DNA from: Flavobacteriales bacterium
GTDB lineage: Bacteria > Bacteroidota > Bacteroidia > Flavobacteriales > Flavobacteriaceae
Length of the DNA stretch: 64,000 bases
Direction of reading: 5' to 3'
NCBI GenBank assembly: GCA_018335925.1
Contig: JAGXRF010000064.1
Location: 62,001-126,000 of the forward strand
Shown here: one piece after another, positions 16,117 to 24,275 of the stretch
How positions within the stretch are numbered: position 1 is the stretch's first letter
Layout of the letters: every line of letters begins with the position of its first letter
The notes under the pieces: generated by a model
The model's database searches: none
What the model was told of the DNA's origin: nothing
What the model saw: the letters and a program-made list of their open reading frames with translations, nothing else
Program-made: the position numbers and the translations under genes

Positions 16117-18633
16117 TTAGAAAATTTGATACTTTAAAAATAAATTTGGGGTAAGTTTTAGTCCAATAATTTGAACTTCTTCAATTTGATTTTGGTTTAA
16201 TCTATAAAACTGATTAATGACATTTTTGTTATTAGTCAAATTTTGAATAGAAAAACCAACTAACAAGTTACTTTTTGCATTAAAATCAAATTGGTAAGAG
16301 CCTGAAATGTTTAATTGAAAATAATCATTTAAGTTAGATTCATTTGGAAAAGCAAAAGCAATTTCTGGGGTTTCTGGTAAATTAAATACAGGCGAAAGTG
16401 ATAAAATTTCAGTAGTTGGCCTTCCGGAAAACCATTTTCCTCCAACAGAAAATTTTAATTTTTTCCAATCTAAACTACTTGTAAATGTAATAGCATGTTG
16501 AATTTCAAAATTATTTCTAAACTCTGGTGGCACATACCCATCAAATTGATAATCTGTATTGTTGTAGCTATAATTAATCCAATACAAAAAGTTTTTTACC
16601 CTTTTTTGAACTAAAAACTCAAATCCATAAGTGGCATACGACCCATTAATTTTTTGAAATTCTAACTGATTTTGAAATCCTTGAGCAGCACTAGTAATAC
16701 CATTAACTCTTTTGAAAAAAATCTCCGCTGATAACAACCAAGAATTTACTTTATAATCTAAATTAGCCGACTGTTGGTAACTATTTAAAACAGGAAAGTT
16801 AGTTTGATCAGATAACACCCATCGACGTTTTTCTAAACCAAAAAAATCTTGTTGTAAATCAATAACTTGTGATACAAACTGATTTTTAACTTCACCTAAA
16901 GTTGCTATTGAAAATTGATCATCAATTTGATACCTTACATTCCATCTGGGTTCTATAAAAAATTCATTAAATTTTTCAGCATAGTTAATTCTCACTCCTA
17001 AGTTAGTATTCCATCTTAAATTTTGATAACTAATTTCACTTGCCAATGAATGTATATTTTGAACTAATTTTATTGTTCTATCAAAAACTGGAATATTGGT
17101 TTTATCTGAGTTTCTAATTCCAATTTCATTAAATTGATATCCGTATGCAAATGTTAACTTTTCTGAAATCAAGTGTTTATTTTTCCATTTAAAGCCTAAA
17201 TCAAAAATTTGGTTGTTTTGAGTTAAAATCTGTGCATTGTTGATATTTTCATTATAACCTGATTGATCATGCATAGAAAAATGAGTAATCCATTCTGAAG
17301 AAAATTTGGAAGACCACTGGCTTTGCCAAGTAAATGAAGTACCTATATTTTTTTGTAATAACTCGTTATTTTTTACAACAAAAGGTATCATATTTTTATC
17401 CTCTTCAGTAAATATTAAAGAATTATTGAAGTTTACAAAGTCAATATAATATTGATGTTTATTTCCTAGTTTTGATTGAAATTGAACAGTAAAATCGTAA
17501 AAATTAAAATCAGAATCGGTGTTTAACAATACTTTCTGATCGTTTTCTAAATTTAAAATTTCTGTATTTTGAAAAACCCTATCAAAATAACTTTGATAGG
17601 TAAATGAGTTCAAAAAATCTGTATTTGACCTTCTTCCTGAAATGGTTAGCAAACTTTTGTTTTTAAAATTTACTTTAGCAAATATCCCAGATGAAATCAT
17701 ATTAAAATTCAAATTTGCAGCAGAGTTTTCATTAAAACTTTTATGTGAAGAGATATCAACAACACTCGAAACACCTTCGTTTATAAAGGCTGATGTTCCG
17801 TTTTTGTTAATAGAAATGGTGTTAGATAAATTTGGATTAATTGCTGAAAACATTCCAAAAAAATGACCTGTTTGATATAACCTAATATGGTTCCACAAAA
17901 AAAGATTTTGGTCATGCGTACCACCTCTTACATTAATATTCGAAATAGTTTCATCAGAATTAATAAATCCAGGAATTTGATTTAGTGTTTGCAAAACGTC
18001 TAACTCTACAAGTCCGGGTAAAATTCCGAATTTACTCGGTTTTATCTCTACAGTTCCGTCAGCTTTTTTCCTTATTCCTTTAGAAATGTACTCTGTAGCA
18101 ATAACCTCTTGCAATTCTGAAACACGTTCCTTTACAACATAAGTTGTACATAGCTTTTGATTAGATGGTTTTACATTAACTTTCAAGTTTTGAAATGAAA
18201 CATGATTAATGCTTAAAACCAACTGTTGGGTGTTTTTAACAATTATTTCAAAATAACCTTTATTATCTGAAATAGCATATTCTTTTAAATCTGATAACTG
18301 TATGGTTGCATTTTCTATTGGACTATTTTGAGTATCTTTTATATATCCACATATATAAAAAGTAAATTCTTTAGGCTTTATGATAATGATTTTATCAGAA
18401 AAAAAAGTAAATTCTAATTTTGAATTTTGATTTAAAAAATCAATTTTCTCTTTTAAACTCCAGTTAATATTTGGTTGATTTACAAAAACTTGATCGATGT
18501 TTTCTTGTAAATAGTTGAAAGTAATTTGATGTTGTTTTTCTATTTTTTCTAAAACTTCTGATAAGGGAAAATAATTTTGACTTTGCACAAAACTAGAACA
18601 AATTAAAAATGTAAAAAACCAAAATTTTCTCAT
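16117..18633 (-). CDS. TonB-dependent outer-membrane receptor with N-terminal signalling (STN-like) domain
   Basis: An 838-residue outer-membrane receptor. A signal peptide (residues 1-18, ending VQSQ) is followed by an STN-like domain (~20-90; VLEKIEKQHQITFNYLQ) of the type that contacts FecR, a carboxypeptidase-regulatory-like beta domain (~93-165), a plug (~190-300; INVRGGTHDQNLFLW) and a beta-barrel ending in a terminal aromatic (LKYQIF). It is the last gene after sigma factor and FecR, 38 bases after fecR, so this is a transenvelope signalling set in which ligand uptake reports to the sigma factor. No SusD partner is present, so it is not a classical glycan utilisation locus. The ligand is unknown. 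Confidence 0.88.
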   Translation of the reverse strand: MRKFWFFTFLICSSFVQSQNYFPLSEVLEKIEKQHQITFNYLQENIDQVFVNQPNINWSLKEKIDFLNQNSKLEFTFFSDKIIIIKPKEFTFYICGYIKDTQNSPIENATIQLSDLKEYAISDNKGYFEIIVKNTQQLVLSINHVSFQNLKVNVKPSNQKLCTTYVVKERVSELQEVIATEYISKGIRKKADGTVEIKPSKFGILPGLVELDVLQTLNQIPGFINSDETISNINVRGGTHDQNLFLWNHIRLYQTGHFFGMFSAINPNLSNTISINKNGTSAFINEGVSSVVDISSHKSFNENSAANLNFNMISSGIFAKVNFKNKSLLTISGRRSNTDFLNSFTYQSYFDRVFQNTEILNLENDQKVLLNTDSDFNFYDFTVQFQSKLGNKHQYYIDFVNFNNSLIFTEEDKNMIPFVVKNNELLQKNIGTSFTWQSQWSSKFSSEWITHFSMHDQSGYNENINNAQILTQNNQIFDLGFKWKNKHLISEKLTFAYGYQFNEIGIRNSDKTNIPVFDRTIKLVQNIHSLASEISYQNLRWNTNLGVRINYAEKFNEFFIEPRWNVRYQIDDQFSIATLGEVKNQFVSQVIDLQQDFFGLEKRRWVLSDQTNFPVLNSYQQSANLDYKVNSWLLSAEIFFKRVNGITSAAQGFQNQLEFQKINGSYATYGFEFLVQKRVKNFLYWINYSYNNTDYQFDGYVPPEFRNNFEIQHAITFTSSLDWKKLKFSVGGKWFSGRPTTEILSLSPVFNLPETPEIAFAFPNESNLNDYFQLNISGSYQFDFNAKSNLLVGFSIQNLTNNKNVINQFYRLNQNQIEEVQIIGLKLTPNLFLKYQIF

Positions 18634-18671
18634 ATCACAAAAAACAAATATAATAGATTTTTGTGTAGACC

Positions 18672-19559
18672 TTAATTTAACAAATATTGATTATTTGATT
18701 TTTTTAAAACACTAAGCCCCGAAGTTTGTTGTATAATTATTAATGCTTCATTAAAATCATTCATAGGTAAATTTCCATAAAAAGAAACATCTTTTTTGTT
18801 TAGCAAGCTTATATTTTTGTTGTAATGAAAATTTATCTGATTTATTACCTCTGCAAGATTTACATTATTAAAAACAAATTGTTGTTTGCTAAAATCAGTA
18901 TAGTTTTTATTGTTTTCGAAATATAATTTTTTATTGCCAACAAAAGAAACTTTTGCTCCTTTAGTTAAAATTACTTGTTGGTTGTTGTATTGTTTTACTT
19001 GAACTTTTCCTTCCAAACAAGTTACATTAAATTGATTTTGATCGGATTGCACAAAAAATTTTGTCCCCAATACATTTACGCTTCCTGATTTAGTTTTAAC
19101 AGTAAATTTCTCTCCTCTTTTAACTTCAAAGTAAGCATTACCTTTAAGTGAAATTTCTCTATTACTATTCCAAAGTAGTTTTTGGAAATCAGCTTGGGCA
19201 TTTGATAATAAAATCACTTTTGATTGATCTGGCAAATAAAATGCAATAGCTTGATTTGAATTATTTAATACAGATTGATAATTAGTTAGATTAAACACTA
19301 AAAATGCAACCATAAAAAATGCAAAACTTGCGGCTATGCCAATAACTTTGTTAAAATTGTATTTTATAAGTTTAGTCTTTTTGGTTTGTAATATCTCTTG
19401 CAACATTTCGCTATCGGTAATTTGAGGCACGTTTGCCTCAGCTGAAATATTCTTAATATTTTTTAATAATATTATATCTTCTTTTGATTCAAATTGAGCC
19501 AATTCTTGATCTGAAATTTTCCCTTCAAGCCAATCTGACAAATAAGTATCTTTTCTCAT
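18672..19559 (-). CDS. fecR: FecR-family anti-sigma factor
   Basis: A 295-residue inner-membrane protein. The cytoplasmic N-terminus (~70 residues, including SDWLEGKISDQELAQFES) should hold the ECF sigma factor; one membrane helix follows (~75-95); the periplasmic part has the FecR beta domain (YLPDQSKVILLSNAQ, LKGNAYFEVKRGEKFTVKT, GTKFFV) and a C-terminal DUF4974-like domain (VNLAEVINQINFHYNKN). It relays the state of the receptor to the sigma factor. It starts 43 bases after the sigma gene and has its own upstream element TAGGGT-N14-ATGTTATAA, suggesting autoregulated expression separate from the sigma gene. Confidence 0.9.
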   Translation of the reverse strand: MRKDTYLSDWLEGKISDQELAQFESKEDIILLKNIKNISAEANVPQITDSEMLQEILQTKKTKLIKYNFNKVIGIAASFAFFMVAFLVFNLTNYQSVLNNSNQAIAFYLPDQSKVILLSNAQADFQKLLWNSNREISLKGNAYFEVKRGEKFTVKTKSGSVNVLGTKFFVQSDQNQFNVTCLEGKVQVKQYNNQQVILTKGAKVSFVGNKKLYFENNKNYTDFSKQQFVFNNVNLAEVINQINFHYNKNISLLNKKDVSFYGNLPMNDFNEALIIIQQTSGLSVLKKSNNQYLLN

Positions 19560-19576
19560 ATCCCATTATTTTTTAG

Positions 19577-19605
19577 TTATAACATTTCAATGCTATAAAA
19601 CCCTA
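19577..19605 (-). promoter_or_regulatory. Candidate ECF-sigma promoter of fecR
   Basis: On the minus strand TAGGGT (19605-19600), then 14 bases, then ATGTTATAA (19585-19577), which shares 6 of 9 positions with the TTGTTTTAT of the three other sites. The ATG follows 17 bases later. Confidence 0.5.
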
Positions 19606-20121
19606 CTTAAATTCCTTAATATTATTTTTCAATGCTTGTAAAGCACCATGCATTCTTTTTTCTACAGCTTTTACGCTAATCCCCAAAATTTCAGCTATTT
19701 CTGCATACTTTTTATCTTCAATTCTGTGCATTAAAAAGCAAACTCTTTGTGCCTCAGTTAATTGATTTATTGCGTTTTCTAACTTTTGTTTAAAATCAGC
19801 TTCTTGCATTTGAAATTCAGGTGATTCTATAAAAATTGACTGCTTATCCGTTGAGTTTTTGTATTGCAAAACAACTTTTTGATGTTTAATCAAATTTAAT
19901 GTAGTATTGTTTGCTATGGTATAAACATAAGATTTTGCCTTTTCTATGGAAACTTTAGTACAATTTTCCCATAATTTGGTGAATGCTTCTTGTGCAACAT
20001 CATTAGCTTGCTCTGTATCACCAAATTTAAAATATAGAAAATTCCTTAATGGCTTGATATTTTCTTTAAAGAAATTGGTAAAAATTTTTTGATTGCATAG
20101 ATTTGGTAAATCTATATTCAT
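19603..20121 (-). CDS. ECF-type RNA polymerase sigma factor
   Basis: A 172-residue extracytoplasmic-function sigma factor of the FecI-like group. Region 2 is visible at residues ~15-80 (FLYFKFGDTEQANDVAQEAFTKLWENC, then KAKSYVYTIANNTTLNLIKHQ) and region 4 at ~110-165 (LTEAQRVCFLMHRIEDKKYAEIAEILGISVKAVEKRMHGALQAL), joined by a short linker with no region 3. The order sigma-FecR-TonB receptor is the classical cell-surface signalling arrangement. It diverges from a lipoprotein gene across an 78-base gap. It is the natural candidate to recognise the shared TAGGGT-N14-TTGTTTTAT element of this region; its own start lacks a clear copy. Confidence 0.93.
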   Translation of the reverse strand: MNIDLPNLCNQKIFTNFFKENIKPLRNFLYFKFGDTEQANDVAQEAFTKLWENCTKVSIEKAKSYVYTIANNTTLNLIKHQKVVLQYKNSTDKQSIFIESPEFQMQEADFKQKLENAINQLTEAQRVCFLMHRIEDKKYAEIAEILGISVKAVEKRMHGALQALKNNIKEFK

Positions 20122-20154
20122 ATGTTTTTTTTTGTAAATTTATTAATTAAACCT

Positions 20155-20183
20155 TAGGGTTTTATTTGTTGTGATTGTTTTAT
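20155..20183 (+). promoter_or_regulatory. Candidate ECF-sigma promoter of the repeat lipoprotein
   Basis: TAGGGT at 20155-20160, 14 bases, TTGTTTTAT at 20175-20183; the ATG follows 16 bases later. The TAGGGT half overlaps a small AAACC/GGTTT inverted repeat (20149-20162) in the gap shared with the divergent sigma gene. Confidence 0.6.
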
Positions 20184-20199
20184 TGTTAAAAAATAAAAA

Positions 20200-21189
20200 A
20201 TGAAAAAACTTTACATTTTATTTTTCATCTTTATTTTCTCCTGCCAAACAGAAGAAAACATATTAGTTGAAGATAATAGTCAAAACATAAAACCTAGTTT
20301 ACCTTTGCACCTTTTTTTAGAAAGGGTAAACCAAAACAACACCTCAGTTGATAATATATTGGATGGTACTAGTGCAATAAAGGTAAAATTACCAGTACAA
20401 ATTACACTTAACAATACAGTTTTAATAGTTAATGATTCCAATGACTATATTTTGGTTGAAAACTTAAAAAACCAATCTGCCTCCGATGACGATATTGTAA
20501 ACTATCAATTCCCGATTACAATTGAATTAAGAAATTATCAAAATATTACAGTTTCTAACCAGTCTCAATTAAATAACATTATTAACAACAATCAAAATAT
20601 CAGTGAAATTAGTTGTATTAATATTCAATTTCCTATTAGTATAAATTTATATAATTCAAACAGTCAAATTGCAAATACTATTGATTTTAGTAACAAAATT
20701 CAGTTAATGAACTTTTTATCAAATGCAAGTAACGATTTAATTTATCAATTAAAATACCCACTTGTTATTATTGATCCAAATACTGTACCTCAAACGGTAA
20801 ATAGTAACCTACAAACTCTTTCTTTAATTGAAAACGCAATAAATATTTGTGGTAATAATGCTGGAAATTTTGATGACTTTGTAACCATTATTACTTCTGG
20901 AAATTGGAAAATTGATTATCTGTTTGAAGATAATGAAAACCAAACAAATGATTTTATTGGATATGCGTTTTCATTTTTATCTAACGGTAGTATTTTAGTT
21001 CAAAAAAACGGTGTTAGTTATAATGGCACTTGGCAATATTATGAAGATAGTGGATCTTACAAGTTTGATATTGAATTTGATGAGGATGATTTTGATGACA
21101 TTGAAGAGGATTGGAATATTATTGAATTTTCAAACAATATAGTTTATTTAAAAGATGGTGATAACTTTTTAACCTTTTCTAAATTATAA
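20200..21189 (+). CDS. Repeat-bearing lipoprotein divergent from the ECF sigma gene
   Basis: A 329-residue predicted lipoprotein (MKKLYILFFIFIFSC lipobox, Cys 15). The body contains four similar units of about 35-40 residues, each with a short beta motif around a proline: VKLPVQITL, YQFPITIEL, IQFPISINL and YQLKYPLVII, mostly followed by a loop and an N/Q-rich helix (NNIINN, LMNFL, LIENAI). The C-terminal ~100 residues (NWKIDYLFEDNENQ...FLSNGSILVQ...YNGTWQYYED) resemble a lipocalin-like fold and have acidic patches. No enzyme motif is seen. From memory, similar proteins sit beside ECF/FecR sets in other flavobacteria. The shared promoter element suggests it is a target of the neighbouring sigma factor. 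Function unknown; ligand capture or receptor partner is inference. Confidence 0.7.
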   Translation: MKKLYILFFIFIFSCQTEENILVEDNSQNIKPSLPLHLFLERVNQNNTSVDNILDGTSAIKVKLPVQITLNNTVLIVNDSNDYILVENLKNQSASDDDIVNYQFPITIELRNYQNITVSNQSQLNNIINNNQNISEISCINIQFPISINLYNSNSQIANTIDFSNKIQLMNFLSNASNDLIYQLKYPLVIIDPNTVPQTVNSNLQTLSLIENAINICGNNAGNFDDFVTIITSGNWKIDYLFEDNENQTNDFIGYAFSFLSNGSILVQKNGVSYNGTWQYYEDSGSYKFDIEFDEDDFDDIEEDWNIIEFSNNIVYLKDGDNFLTFSKL

Positions 21190-21210
21190 ACTACTGATAA
21201 TAAGTTAAAA

Positions 21211-21246
21211 TAAAACTCTAATTCTAAAAAAAAATAGAGGTTTTTT
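21211..21246 (+). terminator. Terminator after the repeat lipoprotein
   Basis: CTCTA/TAGAG stem with flanking A/T pairing and a TTTTTT run; the next ECF-type element starts two bases later. Confidence 0.6.
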
Positions 21247-21247
21247 G

Positions 21248-21276
21248 TAGGGTTTTGGACGGTTTAATTGTTTTAT
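21248..21276 (+). promoter_or_regulatory. Candidate ECF-sigma promoter of the first CAP lipoprotein
   Basis: TAGGGT at 21248-21253, 14 bases, TTGTTTTAT at 21268-21276; the ATG follows 23 bases later. The extended TAGGGTTTT is identical to that at the repeat lipoprotein. Confidence 0.6.
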
Positions 21277-21299
21277 ATAAAACATTTAAACGAATAAAT

Positions 21300-21773
21300 A
21301 TGAATAAGTATATCAGTTTGTTTTTAATTAACTTGCTTTTTATTTGTTGCACACCTAATGAAACTAATAATCAAAATTTAAAACCTCTTAAAAGCTATCA
21401 ATTTAATATTTCAGAGCTTGAATTTTATAATGAAATTAATCAATTCAGATCCTCATTAAATCTAGCAATTTTAACTCTTGATGAACATATTTCAGCCGTT
21501 TCAGAGGATCATAACAATTTTATGATAGAGCAAAATAAATTAACACATCATAATTTTTTAAAAAGATCTCAACACTTAAAAGAAACCTTGAATGTTAGCC
21601 ATGTTTCAGAAAACTTAGCTTTTAATATTAATTCAACCTATGCGGTACTTAATGCTTGGATTAACAGCGAAAATCACTTTAAAAACTTAACTGGAAAATA
21701 CAATAAAATCGGTATATCTATTAGATTCAACACAGAAAATAAGCCGTTTTATACAGTAATTTTCACAAGATAA
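21300..21773 (+). CDS. CAP-domain (SCP/PR1-like) lipoprotein
   Basis: A 157-residue lipoprotein with signal LINLLFICC and a CAP/SCP domain. Recognisable family elements: helix FYNEINQFRSSLNLAIL, metal-site-type histidines in EDHNNFM and LTHHNF, SENLAFN, the AWINSENHF segment and IGISIRF...YTVIF as final strands. CAP proteins of bacteria occur in envelope and sporulation contexts, and their biochemical role is mostly unknown. The start is set at ATG 21300; the track's TTG at 21255 lies in the candidate promoter. It is a close paralogue of the CAP lipoprotein at 24276. The shared element places it in the putative ECF regulon. Confidence 0.85.
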   Translation: MNKYISLFLINLLFICCTPNETNNQNLKPLKSYQFNISELEFYNEINQFRSSLNLAILTLDEHISAVSEDHNNFMIEQNKLTHHNFLKRSQHLKETLNVSHVSENLAFNINSTYAVLNAWINSENHFKNLTGKYNKIGISIRFNTENKPFYTVIFTR

Positions 21774-21860
21774 TTTTATTATGGTTTATATTAATTTTTA
21801 AAATTTTTTTGTTGGATTTAAATGTAAATATAACTATAAAGAGGTGATTAGATAAGAAAA

Positions 21861-22745
21861 TTAAATTTTTAGCATCTTTCTCTCTCTAGCCAATAAGGTA
21901 TTTTTCATTAGCATTGCAATAGTCATTGGGCCAACTCCTCCTGGGACTGGAGTAATGTAAGATGCTTTTTTACTACAAGCATCAAAATCTACGTCACCAA
22001 CAATTCGATAGCCTTTTTCGGTAGATTCATCGTTTACACGGGTAATTCCCACGTCTATTACTACGGCATCATCTTTTATCATTTCTGCTTTTAAGTAATT
22101 CGGAACTCCTAATGCACTGATGATAATATCTGCTTGCGTGGTAATTTGGGCAATGTTTTTAGTATAACTGTGGGTTAAAGTAACGGTAGAATTTCCTGGA
22201 AATCCTTTTCTTCCCATCAATATACTCATTGGCCTACCAACAATATGACTTCTTCCAATTACAACAGTGTGTTTGCCTTGGGTTTCTACGCCATATCTTT
22301 CTAATAATTCTAAAATTCCAAAAGGAGTAGCAGGGATAAAAGTGGTCATATCCAATGCCATTTTACCAAAGTTTTCCGGATGAAAACCATCCACATCTTT
22401 ACTTGGGTCAATAGCCATAATTACTTTTTGGGTATCAATTTGCTTTGGTAAAGGCAACTGAACAATAAAACCATCTATAGCAACATTTTCATTAAGTTCT
22501 TTGATTTTTTTCAACAACTCAATTTCGGTAGTAGTACTCGGTAATTTAATTAAAGTACTTTCAAATCCTACTTTTTCACATGCTTTTACTTTGCTTCCTA
22601 CATAAGTTAAACTTGCACCATCATTTCCTACAATAATTGCTGCTAAATGAGGTACTTTTTCCCCTTTATTTTTCATTTTTTGAACCTCAACAGCAATTTC
22701 TTGTTGTATTTCTAACGAGGTTTTTTTTCCGTCAAGTAGTTTCAT
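21861..22745 (-). CDS. folD: Methylenetetrahydrofolate dehydrogenase / methenyltetrahydrofolate cyclohydrolase
   Basis: Bifunctional cytoplasmic enzyme interconverting 5,10-methylene-, methenyl- and 10-formyl-tetrahydrofolate, feeding purine and formyl-Met synthesis. 294 residues. The active-site lysine lies in YVGSKVKACEKVGF (~52-56), the FIVQLPLPKQI motif at ~95, DVDGFHPENFGK (~121), the NADP motif GRSHIVGRPMS (~165-175) and the C-terminal TPVPGGVGPMTIAML (~264) are all intact. It lies 71 bases downstream of ffh on the same strand and may be read with it. Confidence 0.97.
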   Translation of the reverse strand: MKLLDGKKTSLEIQQEIAVEVQKMKNKGEKVPHLAAIIVGNDGASLTYVGSKVKACEKVGFESTLIKLPSTTTEIELLKKIKELNENVAIDGFIVQLPLPKQIDTQKVIMAIDPSKDVDGFHPENFGKMALDMTTFIPATPFGILELLERYGVETQGKHTVVIGRSHIVGRPMSILMGRKGFPGNSTVTLTHSYTKNIAQITTQADIIISALGVPNYLKAEMIKDDAVVIDVGITRVNDESTEKGYRIVGDVDFDACSKKASYITPVPGGVGPMTIAMLMKNTLLARERKMLKI

Positions 22746-22816
22746 AGTTGTTGGTTGTTAGAGTATATAGCTGAATTGAGGCCTGTTGATTTTAATAACA
22801 AAAAGACATTTTCAAA

Positions 22817-24145
22817 TTACTTCATTCCACCCATCATTCTCATCAAGTTTTTGCCTTGTCCGCCTTGCATCATTTTCATCATCTTGCTCATTTGTTCAAA
22901 TTGCTTTAAAAGCTGATTTACTTCTTCTACTTTTCTGCCAGCTCCATTGGCAATTCTAATTTTTCTTTTATGATCAATAATAGCTGGTTTGCTTCTTTCT
23001 TTTGGAGTCATAGATTGAATCAATGCTTCGATGTGCTTGAAAGCATCATCCGGAATATCTACATCTTTAATTGCCTTTCCAACTCCCGGAATCATACCCA
23101 TCAAATCTTTCATGCTTCCCATTTTTTTGATTTGCTGGATTTGTTGTAAAAAATCGTCAAAACCAAACTCGTTTTTGGCAATTTTCTTTTGTAGTTTTCT
23201 TGCTTCTTCTTCATTAAATTGTTCTTGGGCTCTTTCTACTAACGAAACAACGTCACCCATGCCCAAAATTCTGTCTGCCATACGTGATGGATAAAACACA
23301 TCAATGGCTTCCATTTTTTCACCAGTACCAATAAACTTGATAGGTTTATTTACTACTGATTTGATGGTTAAAGCAGCACCACCTCTAGTATCTCCATCTA
23401 ATTTGGTTAAAACAACACCATCAAAATTTAATCGATCATTAAATGCTTTGGCAGTATTTACTGCATCTTGACCTGTCATAGAGTCAACTACAAACAAAGT
23501 TTCCTGCGGTTTTAATGCTTGATGTACATTGGCAATTTCGGTCATCATTTCTTCATCTACTGCCAAACGACCGGCAGTATCTACAATTATCACATTGAAA
23601 CCGTTTGATTTTGCATGCTGTAATGCATTCAATGCAATTTGCACTGCATTTTTGTTTTCAGGTTCTGAGTATACCGCTACACCAATTTGATCACCAACTA
23701 CATGCAACTGATTAATTGCAGCCGGACGATAAATATCGCAAGCTACCAGCAAAGGCTTTTTTCCTTTCTTGGTTTTTAAAAAATTAGCAAGTTTTCCGGA
23801 GAAAGTGGTTTTACCAGAACCTTGTAATCCTGACATTAAAATGACACTCGGATTACCTGATAAATTGATTCCAACCTCGGTACCACCCATTAATTCAGTA
23901 AGTTCGTCTTTAACGATTTTTACCAATAATTGTCCGGGTTGTAAAGTAGTTAATACATTTTGCCCAATAGCTTTTTCCTTTACTCGACTGGTAAATTCTT
24001 TTGCTATTTTAAAATTAACATCGGCATCTAACAAAGCTCTTCGAACCTCTTTTAATGTGTCGGCCACATTAATTTCAGTTATTTTTCCGTGCCCTTTTAG
24101 CAAATGGAATGCTTTGTCTAATTTATCGCTTAAGTTATTGAACAT
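22817..24145 (-). CDS. ffh: Signal recognition particle protein Ffh
   Basis: SRP GTPase that recognises signal sequences on ribosome-nascent chains and passes them to FtsY for membrane insertion. 442 residues from the chosen ATG: N domain (1-90), G domain with GLQGSGKTT (~106-114), DTAGR and TKLDGD motifs, and the methionine-rich M domain (~300-442) ending in MMKMMQGGQGKNLMRMMGGMK. The ORF track begins 48 codons earlier at a non-ATG codon with a Cys/Phe-rich extension; the promoter at 24165-24196 lies inside that extension and rules it out. No 4.5S RNA gene was recognised nearby. Confidence 0.97.
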   Translation of the reverse strand: MFNNLSDKLDKAFHLLKGHGKITEINVADTLKEVRRALLDADVNFKIAKEFTSRVKEKAIGQNVLTTLQPGQLLVKIVKDELTELMGGTEVGINLSGNPSVILMSGLQGSGKTTFSGKLANFLKTKKGKKPLLVACDIYRPAAINQLHVVGDQIGVAVYSEPENKNAVQIALNALQHAKSNGFNVIIVDTAGRLAVDEEMMTEIANVHQALKPQETLFVVDSMTGQDAVNTAKAFNDRLNFDGVVLTKLDGDTRGGAALTIKSVVNKPIKFIGTGEKMEAIDVFYPSRMADRILGMGDVVSLVERAQEQFNEEEARKLQKKIAKNEFGFDDFLQQIQQIKKMGSMKDLMGMIPGVGKAIKDVDIPDDAFKHIEALIQSMTPKERSKPAIIDHKRKIRIANGAGRKVEEVNQLLKQFEQMSKMMKMMQGGQGKNLMRMMGGMK

Positions 24146-24164
24146 AGTATAGATAATTTGGGTG

Positions 24165-24196
24165 CAAAGATAAGTAAAGTAGAGGAAGGACAAAAA
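24165..24196 (-). promoter_or_regulatory. Promoter of ffh (TTTTG-N18-TATCTTTG)
   Basis: On the minus strand TTTTTG (24196-24191), an 18-base spacer, then TATCTTTG (24172-24165), 19 bases before the ATG. It is the best match to the Bacteroidota primary sigma consensus in this window. Confidence 0.75.
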
Positions 24197-24209
24197 GAGA
24201 GATAAGATA

Positions 24210-24248
24210 AATAAAAATAAAAACCTCTTACAATAGCAAGAGGTTTTT
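24210..24248 (-). terminator. Terminator of the second CAP lipoprotein
   Basis: AAAACCTCTT/AAGAGGTTTT 10-bp stem with an 8-base loop, followed on the minus strand by TTTTTATTTTTATTT. Confidence 0.88.
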
Positions 24249-24275
24249 AGAAATGGGGCAAAAAGGCAAAAACAA

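Noticed and set aside
16117-18633. SusC-type glycan transporter
   Set aside because: No SusD gene or carbohydrate enzymes follow, and the STN-FecR-sigma arrangement fits cell-surface signalling better.
18634-18671. TAGGGT-type promoter for the TonB receptor
   Set aside because: Only a weak TAAGGT-like sequence is present and the second half does not match; cotranscription with fecR is simpler.
20084-20121. TAGGGT-type promoter for the ECF sigma gene itself
   Set aside because: On the minus strand a TAAGGT occurs but nothing like TTGTTTTAT follows at 14 bases; the sigma gene probably uses a different promoter.
23769-24152. A 127-codon plus-strand ORF
   Set aside because: Antisense to ffh, which is fully conserved in the other frame.
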